Source of the DNA: Tsukamurella sputi
Lineage (GTDB): Bacteria; Actinomycetota; Actinomycetes; Mycobacteriales; Mycobacteriaceae
Assembly (NCBI RefSeq): GCF_007858445.1
Contig: NZ_VIGV01000001.1
Span: 744,001-808,000 of the forward strand
Length of the DNA stretch: 64,000 nucleotides
Reading direction: 5' to 3'
Part shown: piece after piece, positions 1 through 8,171 of the stretch
Layout of the letters: every line of letters begins with the position of its first letter
How positions within the stretch are numbered: position 1 is the stretch's first letter
The notes under the pieces: generated by a model
Databases searched by the model: none
Seen by the model: the letters and a program-made list of their open reading frames with translations, nothing else
Told to the model about the DNA's origin: nothing
Translations under genes and position numbers: made by a program

Positions 1-35
1 GCCAATGAATCCCCGGCCCGCTCACGGGCCGTCAT
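1..35 (-). CDS. Possible N-terminal fragment of a divergent gene (rhlE by synteny)
   Basis: An ATG on the minus strand at 35-33 opens a frame (MTARERAGDSL...) that runs off the window edge. Only eleven codons are visible, so no domain can be read. In M. tuberculosis the ferritin-like gene Rv3210c is divergent from the RNA helicase gene rhlE, and the same geometry here would place rhlE on this strand. No convincing ribosome binding site or -10 was found, and a 7-bp GC hairpin (14-31) lies inside the frame. This is a positional guess. Confidence 0.25.
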   Translation of the reverse strand, partial: MTARERAGDSL

Positions 36-158
36 CGTCGCCTCGACGCCCCTGCCGTTCGGCGACGGAGGCGGAGTGCGCGCACAACTACCGGCGACCG
101 AAATCGATCGCTACCGACCATCGTACCCCGCGGAGCGCCCCGCACTAGCATGTGCACC

Positions 159-830
159 ATGAGCGAACAGCCGCAGGACCGGGGAAACAGCGCCGAACAC
201 CCGGGCGTCGCGGCCCTCTTCGCGGTGCTGGCGTACGGCGAGCTCGCCGCCTTCGAGCGCCTCGCCAAGGAGGCCGGGATGGCGCCGGATCTGCGCGGCC
301 GGATCGCCGTCTCGTCGATGGCGGCCGCGCAGATGCGCAACTTCGAGCTGCTGGAGACGGAACTGGACCGTCGCGGGCAGGACGTCACGACCGCGATCGC
401 GCCGTTCGTGCCCGTGATCACCCGCTACCACGAGCGGACGACCCCGCGGAACTGGAACGAATCGCTGGTCAAGGCCTACATCGGCGACGGCCTCGCCGCC
501 GACTTCTACTCCGAGGTCGCGCGGGCGCTGCCGGGCGAGCCCGCGACGATCGTCGCCGCGGTGCTCTCCGACACGCGCGAGTCGGACTTCGCGGTGGAGC
601 GGGTGCGGGCCGCGGTCACCGCCAACCCGGCCCTGCGCTCGCCACTCACCCTCTGGGGGCGGCGGCTGCTCTCCGAAGCGATCACGCAGGCGCAGGAGGT
701 GCTCGCCACGCGCGACGAGCTCGCCGCGCTGCTGTTCGAGCACTCCGGCGACCTGCCGGGCGTGGCGCAGTTCTTCGAGTCGCTGCAGACCCGGCACGCG
801 GAGCGGATGGCCACGCTCGGCCTGAGCTGA
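159..830 (+). CDS. Ferritin-like fold protein (Rv3210c-type)
   Basis: A 223-residue, mostly helical protein resembling the actinobacterial ferritin-like/MiaE-type hydroxylase family. Glu- and His-containing helices (AAQMRNFELLETEL near residue 60; RYHERTT near 90) could bind a di-iron centre, but the substrate is unknown. The start was set at ATG 159 because TAGCAT (146-151) ends seven bases upstream, the spacing of a leaderless mycobacterial promoter; an in-frame ATG at 150 overlaps that hexamer and is less likely. The DUF3107 gene follows on the same strand, as in related genomes. Family assignment is by resemblance only. Confidence 0.75.
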   Translation: MSEQPQDRGNSAEHPGVAALFAVLAYGELAAFERLAKEAGMAPDLRGRIAVSSMAAAQMRNFELLETELDRRGQDVTTAIAPFVPVITRYHERTTPRNWNESLVKAYIGDGLAADFYSEVARALPGEPATIVAAVLSDTRESDFAVERVRAAVTANPALRSPLTLWGRRLLSEAITQAQEVLATRDELAALLFEHSGDLPGVAQFFESLQTRHAERMATLGLS

Positions 831-914
831 GCCGACGGAGCGTGCGCGCTGCCCTCAGCGGAAATCAGTGGTCCGACGGCGCCAACGATCCGCCCGGACC
901 GATAGCCTCGTGGC

Positions 915-1142
915 ATGGAGATCAAGATCGGTATCGCGGACTCGAACCGCGAACTCGTGGTGCAGAGCAAGGACCAGGCGGACGACGTGAAGAAGGCCGT
1001 CGGCGACGCGCTCGCGGGCCGCACGGAGCTGCTGGAACTCACGGACGAGAAGGGCAAGCGGTTCCTGGTGCCCGCCGCCCGCGTGTCCTACGTCGAGATC
1101 GGTACGAACGAGAGCCGCTCGGTCGGCTTCAACGCCAGCTGA
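915..1142 (+). CDS. DUF3107 domain protein (Rv3208A/TB9.4-type)
   Basis: A 75-residue protein beginning MEIKIGIADSNREL, matching the small DUF3107 family conserved in mycolate actinobacteria; its function is unknown. It has an alternating beta-alpha pattern and no cysteine. Start ATG 915 is supported by TAGCCT (903-908) six bases upstream, with no ribosome binding site, so the transcript is probably leaderless. It lies 84 bases after the ferritin-like gene and 36 bases before the anchored propeller gene, each with its own -10. Confidence 0.85.
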   Translation: MEIKIGIADSNRELVVQSKDQADDVKKAVGDALAGRTELLELTDEKGKRFLVPAARVSYVEIGTNESRSVGFNAS

Positions 1143-1178
1143 CGGGAACCCGCGCGCGTCGCCAGTAGGCTCGGGCCC

Positions 1179-2423
1179 GTGGTGAAACCCGAACGCAGAA
1201 CCCGCGTCGATCTGGCGGCCTCCGCTGCGATCCTGGTCGCGGTGGTCGTCCTGGGCTTCGTGGCGTGGAACGCGGGTTCGGCGAGCAAGTCGGTCAGCGA
1301 GACGGCACCCGCGCCGTCGACCGTGCCCGGCACCCTCGTCGAGCTGCCCGCGACGCTCCGGGCGGCGTGGACCGCACAGTCGGACCGGCCGGCGCTCACG
1401 CTGGCCGCGTCGGGCGGTCTGGTGCTCGCTCGCGGCGGCGAGGTCACCGGCCACGACCCCGTCACGGGGCAGCGCACCTGGCGCTACCAGCGCGAAACCG
1501 ACGTCTGCGGCCTCATCGAGAACGCGGGACTGGCCCTGGCCTTCTACCGCGACGTGCGCGGCTGCGGCGAGGTGATGGCGCTCGATCCCACGACGGGGAA
1601 GAGGAAAGCCAGCCGCACCAGCCGCGAGGACCACGACGTGACGCTCACGGGCGACGGCAACTACGCCGTGGCCCAGGGCCCCACCCGGGTGGACGTCTTC
1701 CGCTCGGACCTGGTGCGCACCGTCGAGTACGGCAAGCCGGACGTGCCCGTGAACCCGGGCGTGCAGCCCCGCTCCGGGTGCACCATCGGCTCCGCGCTCC
1801 CCGCGGGATCGTCGATCGCCGTGCTCGAGACCTGCCCCACCGAGGCCGCTCCGCGGCTCACCGTGATCGGAGCCTCCCCCAAGGAGGCGGCCGAGCCGCA
1901 GGAGACCTCCTCCGCGGTCGCCGCCGACCTCGGCGCCGCCGCGCCCGAGGGGGCGGACCGCGCCCGGCTGATCACCGCCACCTCGACCGGCGCCGTCGTC
2001 TACGTGCCCGCGCAGGACGGTCGACCCGCGCGGGTCGTCACCGTCGATCCGCAGGGCCGCGCGTCGCGCACCGTGGACGTGACCACCTCGCCCGGCGGCG
2101 CCCCGCGGTCCGTGCCCGTGGTGACGGAGGCCGGTATCGCCTCGTTCTACACCGGGACCTCGACGGTGGTGGTCGATGCGGCGTCGCTGACGGCGTCGAT
2201 GGTGATCCCCGGAACGCTGGGCCCCGGCGCCGTGGTGGGCGGCCAGCTCGTGGTGCCCGGCCCCACGTCGCTGAGCGCCTACGACCTGCGAACACACGCG
2301 CTGACCCGCTCCACCCCCGTCGACAAGCCCGGCTACACCGAGGGGCCGGTGCTGCTCGCGCAGGCCGGCGACACCCTGATCGCCCAGTGGGGATCGACGG
2401 TCCAGGCCTACCGCGCGGCCTGA
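1179..2423 (+). CDS. Membrane-anchored beta-propeller-like protein (Rv3212-type)
   Basis: A 414-residue protein with a short cytoplasmic N-terminus, one membrane segment (about residues 10-32, AASAAILVAVVVLGF) and a large exported part. The exported part has repeated Gly/Val-rich strands of PQQ-like propeller character (TGHDPVTGQRTWRYQ; ALDPTTGKRK). The family is the conserved Ala/Val-rich Rv3212 group, whose role is not established. GTG 1179 follows TAGGCT (1166-1171) by seven bases, indicating a leaderless message; GTG 1182 is an adjacent alternative. Convergent with the ParA-like gene. Confidence 0.8.
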   Translation: MVKPERRTRVDLAASAAILVAVVVLGFVAWNAGSASKSVSETAPAPSTVPGTLVELPATLRAAWTAQSDRPALTLAASGGLVLARGGEVTGHDPVTGQRTWRYQRETDVCGLIENAGLALAFYRDVRGCGEVMALDPTTGKRKASRTSREDHDVTLTGDGNYAVAQGPTRVDVFRSDLVRTVEYGKPDVPVNPGVQPRSGCTIGSALPAGSSIAVLETCPTEAAPRLTVIGASPKEAAEPQETSSAVAADLGAAAPEGADRARLITATSTGAVVYVPAQDGRPARVVTVDPQGRASRTVDVTTSPGGAPRSVPVVTEAGIASFYTGTSTVVVDAASLTASMVIPGTLGPGAVVGGQLVVPGPTSLSAYDLRTHALTRSTPVDKPGYTEGPVLLAQAGDTLIAQWGSTVQAYRAA

Positions 2424-2435
2424 CGCCCGCCGCTG

Positions 2436-3254
2436 TTACTCGGCGGACCAGGTGACCAGGGGTGCACCGTCGGAGACGTGGCCCTTGATGCTCTGCGCCA
2501 GCTCGCGGTAAGCGGTGGCGCCCTTGTTCTTCCGGCCCGCGAGCACCGTGCGGCCGGCGGCGTTGGCCTCCGCGAAGCGGACGGTGCGCGGGATCGGCGG
2601 GGAGAGCACGGCGAGGTCGTAGCGATCGGCGACGTCGGAGAGGATGTCGCGGCTGTGCGTGGTGCGCGCGTCGTAGAGGGTGGCGATCGCGCCGAGCATG
2701 CTCAGCTCCGGGTTGGTGATGGCCTGGACGTCGCGGACCGTCTTGAGCAGCTGCCCCACGCCGCGGTGCGCGAGCGTCTCGCACTGCAGCGGGATCGCGA
2801 CGGCGTCCGCGGCGGTGAGCCCGTTGAGCGTGAGCACGCCGAGGCTGGGCGGGCAGTCGATGATCACCACGTCGAACCGGTCGGCGACCTCGGCGAGAGC
2901 CCGCTTGAGCGCGTACTCACGGCCCGCGCGCATGAGCAGCAGCGCCTCGGCTCCGGCGAGGTCCAGCGTGGCGGGCAGTACGGTGACGCCGTCCTCGGTC
3001 TCCAGGAGGACGTCGTCGATGCCCTTGTCCCCCAACAGGACGTCGTGCACGCTGTGCTCGATGCGGTCGGGGTTGTGGCCCAGCGAGAAGGTCAGGCAGC
3101 CCTGCGGATCGAGGTCGACGACGAGCACGCGGGCACCGAGTTCGACGAGTGCCGCGCCGAGACTGGCGACGGTCGTGGTCTTGGCGACGCCGCCCTTCTG
3201 ATTGGCGACGGCGAGCACGTAGGGGGCGCCGTCGGACGGCGTGGCACCGGTCAT
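2436..3254 (-). CDS. ParA/Soj-like ATPase (Rv3213c-type)
   Basis: A 272-residue P-loop ATPase of the ParA/MinD superfamily. It carries the deviant Walker A KGGVAKTT near residue 20, a Walker A' region (LVVDLDPQG) and a Walker B segment (VVIIDCPPS). Such ATPases position DNA or protein cargo. There is no parB partner nearby, so this is an orphan ParA and its cargo is unknown; the main chromosomal parAB pair would be elsewhere. ATG 3254 lies six bases after TACCCT (complement of 3261-3266), so the gene looks leaderless. It is divergent from the phosphatase gene. Confidence 0.85.
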   Translation of the reverse strand: MTGATPSDGAPYVLAVANQKGGVAKTTTVASLGAALVELGARVLVVDLDPQGCLTFSLGHNPDRIEHSVHDVLLGDKGIDDVLLETEDGVTVLPATLDLAGAEALLLMRAGREYALKRALAEVADRFDVVIIDCPPSLGVLTLNGLTAADAVAIPLQCETLAHRGVGQLLKTVRDVQAITNPELSMLGAIATLYDARTTHSRDILSDVADRYDLAVLSPPIPRTVRFAEANAAGRTVLAGRKNKGATAYRELAQSIKGHVSDGAPLVTWSAE

Positions 3255-3291
3255 GGTGCGAGGGTACCCACTGATGCGCGACGATGAACGG

Positions 3292-3906
3292 GTGAGCCAG
3301 CCCCACCGCCTCGTGTACATCCGCCACGGCGAGACCGCATGGTCGCGCGCCGGACGCCACACCGGCGCCACCGACGTCCCGCTGACCGCGACCGGAGAGG
3401 AGCAGGCCCGCGCCCTCGGACCGGTCCTCGACGACCTCGCCCTCGATCGTCCGACGGTGCTGGTGAGTCCGCGCACCCGCGCCGCCACCACCGCGGAGCT
3501 CGCCGGGCTCACGGTGACCGCGGTCGACCCCGACCTCGCGGAATGGGACTACGGCGACTACGAGGGCCGCACCAGCGCGGAGATCCGCGTCGACGATCCG
3601 GGCTGGACGGTCTGGTCGGCGGGCGCACCCGGCGGCGAGTCACCGGAGCAGGTCACGGCGCGGGTGGATCGCGTGCTCGATCGGGCCCGGTCCGCGATGG
3701 CCGACGGCGACGTCGTCCTCGTCGCGCACGGGCACCTGGGCCGGGTCCTGACGGCGCGCTTCCTGCGGCAGCCCCTCGCCTTCGGCCGCAACGTGATGAT
3801 CCTGCCCGCCTCGGCCGCCGTCTTCGGCTACGACCGCGACGACGTCCCCCAACTGACCCGGTTCGGCCTCACCGGCTACGCCGCGGCGCACTACGCGGGC
3901 CGCTGA
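3292..3906 (+). CDS. Histidine phosphatase family protein (Rv3214/Gpm2-like)
   Basis: A 204-residue histidine phosphatase (phosphoglycerate mutase fold). The catalytic RHGE appears near the N-terminus in LVYIRHGETAWS, and the second histidine in VVLVAHGHLG. Despite the gpm2/entD names used in mycobacteria, the M. tuberculosis homologue behaves as an acid phosphatase, so mutase activity should not be assumed. The start was placed at GTG 3292, six bases after GACGAT (3280-3285); ATG 3274 would add six residues. It shares a short divergent promoter region with the ParA-like gene. Confidence 0.82.
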   Translation: MSQPHRLVYIRHGETAWSRAGRHTGATDVPLTATGEEQARALGPVLDDLALDRPTVLVSPRTRAATTAELAGLTVTAVDPDLAEWDYGDYEGRTSAEIRVDDPGWTVWSAGAPGGESPEQVTARVDRVLDRARSAMADGDVVLVAHGHLGRVLTARFLRQPLAFGRNVMILPASAAVFGYDRDDVPQLTRFGLTGYAAAHYAGR

Positions 3907-3912
3907 GCGCCG

Positions 3913-4383
3913 TCAGTCCCGGCGGTACTCGCCCTCGAGCCAGGCCACCGTCGGCGGGCTGAACAGCAGGACGAGCACGACGACCGCCGGCGCGAGCAGG
4001 GGGTAGCCGAGCACCGGCGAGCTCTGCGCGAACGCGCCGCTGATGCCGGTGAATCCGAGCAGGAGATTGGTCAGAACGCCGATGGTGCGCCCCCATCGCT
4101 TCCCGCGGAGCAGCGCGATGCCGCCCGCGAGCACCGCGGCGCCCATCGGGATCATCCAGAAGGCCAGCCCGTAGGCGCCCGTCGTCGTGGAGGCGGTCCC
4201 GGCGATGCCGCGGACGAGTTCGACGACGCCGACGACGAGTGCGACCGCACCCTCGATCGCGACGAGCCACCCCGCCGCCAGGACGGTGCCCGGGGCCGCG
4301 GTGCGCGTGTCGCCCGAGCGCTTCGTCCGGGAGCGGGTGGCGGCCGGGCGGGCGTCGCCGCCGCTTCCGTTGGTCGATGTCAC
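3913..4383 (-). CDS. Small integral membrane protein (Rv3217c-type)
   Basis: A 156-residue protein with a basic, Arg-rich N-terminal tail and four predicted hydrophobic segments (TVLAAGWLVAIEGAVALV; AFWMIPMGAAVLAGGIAL; IGVLTNLLLGFTGISG; LLAPAVVVLVLLF). No catalytic motif is visible. The position between a histidine phosphatase and a diacylglycerol-kinase-like gene matches the conserved membrane gene Rv3217c. GTG 4383 is preceded by TACCCT (complement of 4390-4395) at six bases, so a leaderless start was chosen instead of the longer open frame reaching 4521. Function unknown. Confidence 0.75.
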   Translation of the reverse strand: MTSTNGSGGDARPAATRSRTKRSGDTRTAAPGTVLAAGWLVAIEGAVALVVGVVELVRGIAGTASTTTGAYGLAFWMIPMGAAVLAGGIALLRGKRWGRTIGVLTNLLLGFTGISGAFAQSSPVLGYPLLAPAVVVLVLLFSPPTVAWLEGEYRRD

Positions 4384-4423
4384 GACCCCAGGGTATCGGG
4401 GCGTCGTGGGTAGGCTGCTCTGT

Positions 4424-5419
4424 GTGCGCGCCCTGTTGATCTCCAACCCCAACGCCACCTCGATCACGGCAGCGGGCCGAGACCTCGTCGCCATGGCGTT
4501 GGCGTCCACGCTCGATGTCACCCTGGCACAGACCGAACACCGTGGTCATGCGGCCGAACTCGCCGCCGCGGCCCGCGCGGACGGCACCGATCTCGTGATC
4601 GTGCACGGCGGCGACGGCACCGTCAACGAGGTGGTCTGCGGCGTTCTCGGGCGGGAGGGCCTTCCCGACGGTCCCACGCCGGTGCCCGCGGACGAACTGC
4701 CGGCGGTCGCGGTGATCCCCGGCGGCAGCGCGAACGTCTTCGCCCGGTCCCTGGCCGTGCCGCGGGACCCGGAGGAGGCCACCGTCCACCTCACGGACCT
4801 GCTGGCGCGGCGCAGCTTCCGCACCATTGGCCTGGGCTGCGCCGACGAGCGCTACTTCCTGTTCAACGCCGGCATGGGAGTGGACGCCGAGGTCATCGCC
4901 AACATGGAGGCGCTGCGCGCCAAGGGCAAGGCCGCCACCTCCTCGCGGTACGTGCGCACGTCCATCCGCACCTTCTTCTCGGCGGCGCGCCGCGAGCCGC
5001 AGCTCACCGTCCACCTGCCCGGGGAGGAACCCGGCACATGGAAGGACGTCGACGGGGTGCACTTCGCCTTCGTCTCGAACGCGAGCCCCTGGACCTTCCT
5101 CAACAATCGCGCGGTGTTCACCAACCCGGGGACCGATTACGGCACCGGACTGGGCGTCTTCGCATCGCGCTCGATGCGCACGATCCCCAACCTGATGCTG
5201 GTGCGGCAGATGCTCTCGGCGCGTCGCACCAAGGGGCCGACGGTGCGCCACCTCGTCCGGCACGACGACCTGCCCGAACTGCGCGTGAGCAGCGCGATCC
5301 CGGTGCCCGCGCAGGTCGACGGGGATCACCTCGGCGATCGCACGGAGGTCCGGTTCTGGTACTCCCCCGAGCGGATCCGCGTGGTCGCCGACCTGCCTCC
5401 GCTGCCGCGCGTGCGCTGA
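4424..5419 (+). CDS. Diacylglycerol kinase-like lipid kinase (Rv3218-type)
   Basis: A 331-residue protein of the diacylglycerol kinase catalytic family. The nucleotide-binding GGDGTVNEV occurs near residue 60, followed by PGGSANVFARSL, both hallmarks of DAGK/sphingosine-kinase-like enzymes. The C-terminal half has the family's beta-sandwich pattern (PVPAQVDGDHLGD). It probably phosphorylates a lipid hydroxyl at the inner membrane; the substrate is not known. GTG 4424 lies seven bases after TAGGCT (4411-4416), so it is probably leaderless, and it is divergent from the membrane protein gene. A strong hairpin follows the stop codon. Confidence 0.85.
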   Translation: MRALLISNPNATSITAAGRDLVAMALASTLDVTLAQTEHRGHAAELAAAARADGTDLVIVHGGDGTVNEVVCGVLGREGLPDGPTPVPADELPAVAVIPGGSANVFARSLAVPRDPEEATVHLTDLLARRSFRTIGLGCADERYFLFNAGMGVDAEVIANMEALRAKGKAATSSRYVRTSIRTFFSAARREPQLTVHLPGEEPGTWKDVDGVHFAFVSNASPWTFLNNRAVFTNPGTDYGTGLGVFASRSMRTIPNLMLVRQMLSARRTKGPTVRHLVRHDDLPELRVSSAIPVPAQVDGDHLGDRTEVRFWYSPERIRVVADLPPLPRVR

Positions 5420-5424
5420 TCGTT

Positions 5425-5462
5425 CCCGGCTCCGCCGCGGGGCTTCCCCGCGGACTCCGGGT
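5425..5462 (+). terminator. Hairpin terminator after the lipid kinase gene
   Basis: An 8-bp perfect stem (CCGCGGGG / CCCCGCGG, 5435-5442 with 5446-5453) and a three-base loop, flanked by a further CCCGG/CCGGG pairing. It starts a few bases after the stop codon. There is no clear U-tract, as is common in high-GC actinobacteria. Confidence 0.6.
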
Positions 5463-5614
5463 GAGGCAATAGGACGGCCGGATTTGAGCGATTCATCACG
5501 ACCGTACAGAAACCTATTGCAAAGCCGCAGCGTATGCGGATATTCTTGCGGGCACGCCGCTGAACCGGCTGGAGTGTAGCCCACCGCTCGGAAGGGGGTC
5601 CTCACCGCCCCCGC

Positions 5615-5630
5615 TGTGAGATCCCCCACC
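5615..5630 (+). promoter_or_regulatory. Predicted CRP/Rv3676-type site upstream of whiB1
   Basis: The 16-base element TGTGAGATCCCCCACC fits the GTG-N8-CAC core of CRP-family sites, with a good left half (TGTGA) and an imperfect right half. In M. tuberculosis whiB1 is controlled by the cAMP receptor protein Rv3676, and this site lies about 165 bases upstream of the start codon. Binding is inferred. Confidence 0.5.
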
Positions 5631-5793
5631 TCTGAGCCGGAATCTATTGACTCCTGCCGGGAACGTGGAAATATTCATGACGTAACAACGCGGAAACAGT
5701 TCGGTTCCCCCCGCGTTAACAGCCTGGAAATTCGGTGCCGGATAGGCACCTGCGATGAGTGGCGCGCCCGCGCGCCTGAAGGAGTGTACTGAC

Positions 5794-6048
5794 ATGGATT
5801 GGCGCCATAAGGCCATCTGTCGCGACGAGGATCCCGAGCTGTTCTTCCCCGTGGGGAACAGCGGTCCGGCCATCGCGCAGATCGCGGACGCCAAGCTCGT
5901 CTGCAACCGCTGCCCGGTGACCGCCGAGTGCCTGTCCTGGGCCCTCGAGTCCGGTCAGGACGCCGGCGTCTGGGGCGGCATGAGCGAGGACGAGCGTCGC
6001 GCACTCAAGCGTCGTAACGCGCGCACGCGCACCCGCACCGCCGTCTGA
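5794..6048 (+). CDS. whiB1: WhiB1 iron-sulfur transcription factor
   Basis: An 84-residue WhiB-family protein starting MDWRHKAIC, nearly identical by eye to mycobacterial WhiB1. Four cysteines (residue 9, then CNRC and the C of AECL) bind a [4Fe-4S] cluster; the GVWGG turn and basic C-terminus (KRRNARTRTRT) mediate sigma-factor and DNA contact. In mycobacteria WhiB1 is essential, responds to nitric oxide and binds SigA. Start ATG 5794 has a clear GAAGGAG ribosome site nine bases upstream, unlike its many leaderless neighbours. Followed by a strong terminator. Confidence 0.97.
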   Translation: MDWRHKAICRDEDPELFFPVGNSGPAIAQIADAKLVCNRCPVTAECLSWALESGQDAGVWGGMSEDERRALKRRNARTRTRTAV

Positions 6049-6064
6049 GACGGTCCGCTTCGCA

Positions 6065-6096
6065 CGAAGGCCCGGTGGCCCGCCACCGGGCCTTCG
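6065..6096 (+). terminator. Strong hairpin terminator after whiB1
   Basis: A 15-bp perfect inverted repeat (6065-6079 with 6082-6096) separated by two bases. It lies 16 bases after the whiB1 stop and just before the 3' end of the convergent sensor kinase gene, so it could end transcription from both sides. Confidence 0.85.
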
Positions 6097-6144
6097 GCGT
6101 GTCCGGGGTACGGCAGGCCCGGCCCGACGGCCCGGCTCCCCCGG

Positions 6145-7638
6145 TCAGGCGGGCTGGAGCGGCACGTGGAGCTGCGCGTCGGTGCCGCGCTCGCGGCTGG
6201 TCAGCGTCAGTTCGCCGCCCAGCTCGGACTTCACCAGCGTCTGGACGATCTGCAGGCCCAGCCGGTCCGAGCCCCCGAGGCTGAAACCCGGCGGCAGTCC
6301 GGCACCGTCGTCACGCACCGTGACCGCCAGCAGCCGCGTGGACCGGTGCGCGAGCAGCTCGATGGTGCCCGACTCCCCCGGCTCGTAGGCGTGCTCCATC
6401 GCGTTCTGGATCAGCTCGGTGACCACCATCACCAGCGGCATCGCGCGATCCGCGTCGAGCAGACCCACGTCGCCTCGTCGGACGACGGTGACCGCCGCCG
6501 AGCCGCCGGCGGGCGTGACATCGCCCATGATCGGGATGAGCCGGTCGATGACCTCGTCGATGTCGACGTGCTCGTCGACGCTCATCGACAGGGTCTCGTG
6601 GACCAGGGCGATCGACGCCACCCGGCGCACGGACTCCAGTAGCGCGCGCTTCGCCTCGTCGTTGCGGGTGCGGCGCGCCTGCAGCCGCAGGAGCGCGGAG
6701 ACCGACTGCAGATTGTTCTTCACGCGGTGGTGAATCTCGCGGATCGTCGCGTCCTTGGAGATCAGGGCGCGGTCACGGCGCTTGAGCTCGGTGACATCGC
6801 GGAGCAGGACCACGGCACCGTCGTGCCTGCCTCCCGGATGCAGCCCCAGGACGCGCAGGACGACGGTGACGCCGCCCTTGGTGAGCTCGATCCGCGAGCC
6901 CTCGCCGCGGCGCAGCGCACCGTCGAGGGCGGCGGCGAGGTCCTCGGACTCGAAACTGTCGCCGACGAGTTCGGCGGTGGCCTCGGCGAGCTCGCTGCTC
7001 TCCAGGTCCGTATGCGCGCCCATCCGCCGGTACGCGGACTGCGCGTTGGGGCTCGCGAAGACGACGCGGCCGCCCGCGTCGAGGCGGATGAAGCCGTCGC
7101 CGGCCCGCGGCTCGGCCTCCCCCGTGGGCAGTTCCTCGGGTTCGGGGAAGGTTCCCTCGGCGACCATCGTGCACAAGTCGTCGGCGCACTCGGTGTACGC
7201 CACCTCGAGGGGGCTGGGGGTGCGCGGGTGGGTGACGTTGAAGTCGCGGGTCAGGACGGCGATCACCTCGCCGTTCGACGGGACCGGTACGGCCTCGCGG
7301 CGCACTCGCGCGGGTCCGGTCCACGCCGGGGTCACCCCCTTGACCACGACGCCCCCCTCGAACGCGGCGTGCAGCGTGGGCGCCTCCCAGGGAGGGACCA
7401 CCACGCCCACCCCGTCCGAGTCGTACACGGTGGAGGTGGTGTTGGGCCGGCACTGCGCGATGCAGATGTACGCCGGATCGGCACTGTCGCCCTCGGGATC
7501 GTTGCGCACCCACAGCCGCAGGTCGGCGAACGACAGGTCGGCCAGCAACTGCCACTCGCCCGCGATGCGCTGCAGGTGGCGGGCGGCCCGACCGGGGAGG
7601 TCGGTGTGGATCGCCAGGAGGTCGGCGAGGGAGGCCAT
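6145..7638 (-). CDS. pdtaS: PdtaS-type sensor histidine kinase
   Basis: A 497-residue soluble kinase matching PdtaS (Rv3220c). An N-terminal GAF-like domain (about 1-160) is followed by a PAS-like domain (about 180-285), then a HisKA_2 dimerisation segment with EIHHRVKNNLQ, where the phospho-accepting His is about residue 303, and a C-terminal HATPase with ELIQNAMEHAYEPG and DDGAGLP. PdtaS phosphorylates the RNA-binding antiterminator PdtaR, which is not in this window. There is no membrane segment. A TATTGT hexamer (complement of 7676-7681) about 38 bases upstream is a plausible -10, divergent from bL37. Confidence 0.93.
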   Translation of the reverse strand: MASLADLLAIHTDLPGRAARHLQRIAGEWQLLADLSFADLRLWVRNDPEGDSADPAYICIAQCRPNTTSTVYDSDGVGVVVPPWEAPTLHAAFEGGVVVKGVTPAWTGPARVRREAVPVPSNGEVIAVLTRDFNVTHPRTPSPLEVAYTECADDLCTMVAEGTFPEPEELPTGEAEPRAGDGFIRLDAGGRVVFASPNAQSAYRRMGAHTDLESSELAEATAELVGDSFESEDLAAALDGALRRGEGSRIELTKGGVTVVLRVLGLHPGGRHDGAVVLLRDVTELKRRDRALISKDATIREIHHRVKNNLQSVSALLRLQARRTRNDEAKRALLESVRRVASIALVHETLSMSVDEHVDIDEVIDRLIPIMGDVTPAGGSAAVTVVRRGDVGLLDADRAMPLVMVVTELIQNAMEHAYEPGESGTIELLAHRSTRLLAVTVRDDGAGLPPGFSLGGSDRLGLQIVQTLVKSELGGELTLTSRERGTDAQLHVPLQPA

Positions 7639-7722
7639 GGGACCGCCTTTTTGTCGTCGTCGGTGCCGTCGTGAAACAATAGCCGGTACTGCGAATCAGC
7701 TCGGGACAGGAAGGAGACCGCC

Positions 7723-7797
7723 ATGGGAAAGCGTGGACGTAAGAAGCGCGGGCGCAAGAAGAACGCCGCCAACCACGGCAAGCGTCCGAACTCCTGA
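7723..7797 (+). CDS. 50S ribosomal protein bL37 (24 residues)
   Basis: A 24-codon gene encoding a very basic peptide: MGKRGRKKRGRKK at the start and HGKRPNS at the end. It matches mycobacterial bL37, a small protein of the large subunit found by cryo-EM and often missed by annotation. It has an excellent ribosome site (GGAAGGAG, 7709-7716) six bases before ATG 7723, and a 17-bp terminator follows 25 bases after the stop. It is divergent from pdtaS. Compact monocistronic structure plus strong translation signals support a highly expressed real gene. Confidence 0.9.
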   Translation: MGKRGRKKRGRKKNAANHGKRPNS

Positions 7798-7822
7798 GCC
7801 ATCAGGATTCACTGCACTTGCA

Positions 7823-7859
7823 CACGAGGGCCCGTCGACATGGTCGACGGGCCCTCGTG
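7823..7859 (+). terminator. 17-bp hairpin terminator after bL37
   Basis: A perfect 17-bp inverted repeat (7823-7839 with 7843-7859) with a three-base loop. It sits between the bL37 stop and the convergent rshA stop at 7890. Confidence 0.9.
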
Positions 7860-7889
7860 GTGTCCCGGGTACGGACGGCGGCGGTGCGG

Positions 7890-8171
7890 CTACTCGGAGC
7901 GGTAGCGCACCTCGGTGTGCCGGATGCTGATCGTCAGCCGCTCGCGCAGCCCCTCGGGGGCGCGCTCGCCCCCGCACTTGCGATTGACCAGCGACTTGAT
8001 CTGCTGCTCGATGCCGTAGTGCGACAGGCACTGGGAACAGCCGTCGATATGAGCCTTGAGCCGCTCCTTGGCCTCGGAATCGCACTCGTTGTCCAGGAGC
8101 AGCCAGATGTCCGCCATCACGGCGGAGCAATCGAGCTCCAGGTCCGGGTTGCCGTCCGACGAGTACGTCAC
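7890..8171 (-). CDS. rshA: RshA zinc anti-sigma factor (RsrA family)
   Basis: A 93-residue zinc-associated anti-sigma protein. The HxxxCxxC motif (His41, Cys45, Cys48 in HIDGCSQC) plus upstream Cys15 and Cys30 match the redox switch of RsrA/RshA. Oxidation forms disulfides, releases zinc and frees SigH. Its start overlaps the sigH stop by four bases (ATGA), implying translational coupling and stoichiometric production. It is cotranscribed with sigH from the promoter at 8906-8932 and so sits inside the autoregulatory loop. Confidence 0.93.
   Translation of the reverse strand: MTYSSDGNPDLELDCSAVMADIWLLLDNECDSEAKERLKAHIDGCSQCLSHYGIEQQIKSLVNRKCGGERAPEGLRERLTISIRHTEVRYRSE

Larger units (their letters stand above)
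5420..5793 (+). other. 374-bp intergenic region: whiB1 control region
   Basis: After the hairpin near 5440 this stretch has no credible coding frame. It is locally AT-richer than its neighbours (5640-5730) and holds a CRP-like palindrome at 5615-5630 and the whiB1 ribosome binding site. The transcription start cannot be fixed from sequence; several TA-rich hexamers between 5640 and 5760 could serve as a -10. The length suggests an extended regulated promoter and leader for whiB1. Confidence 0.6.
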
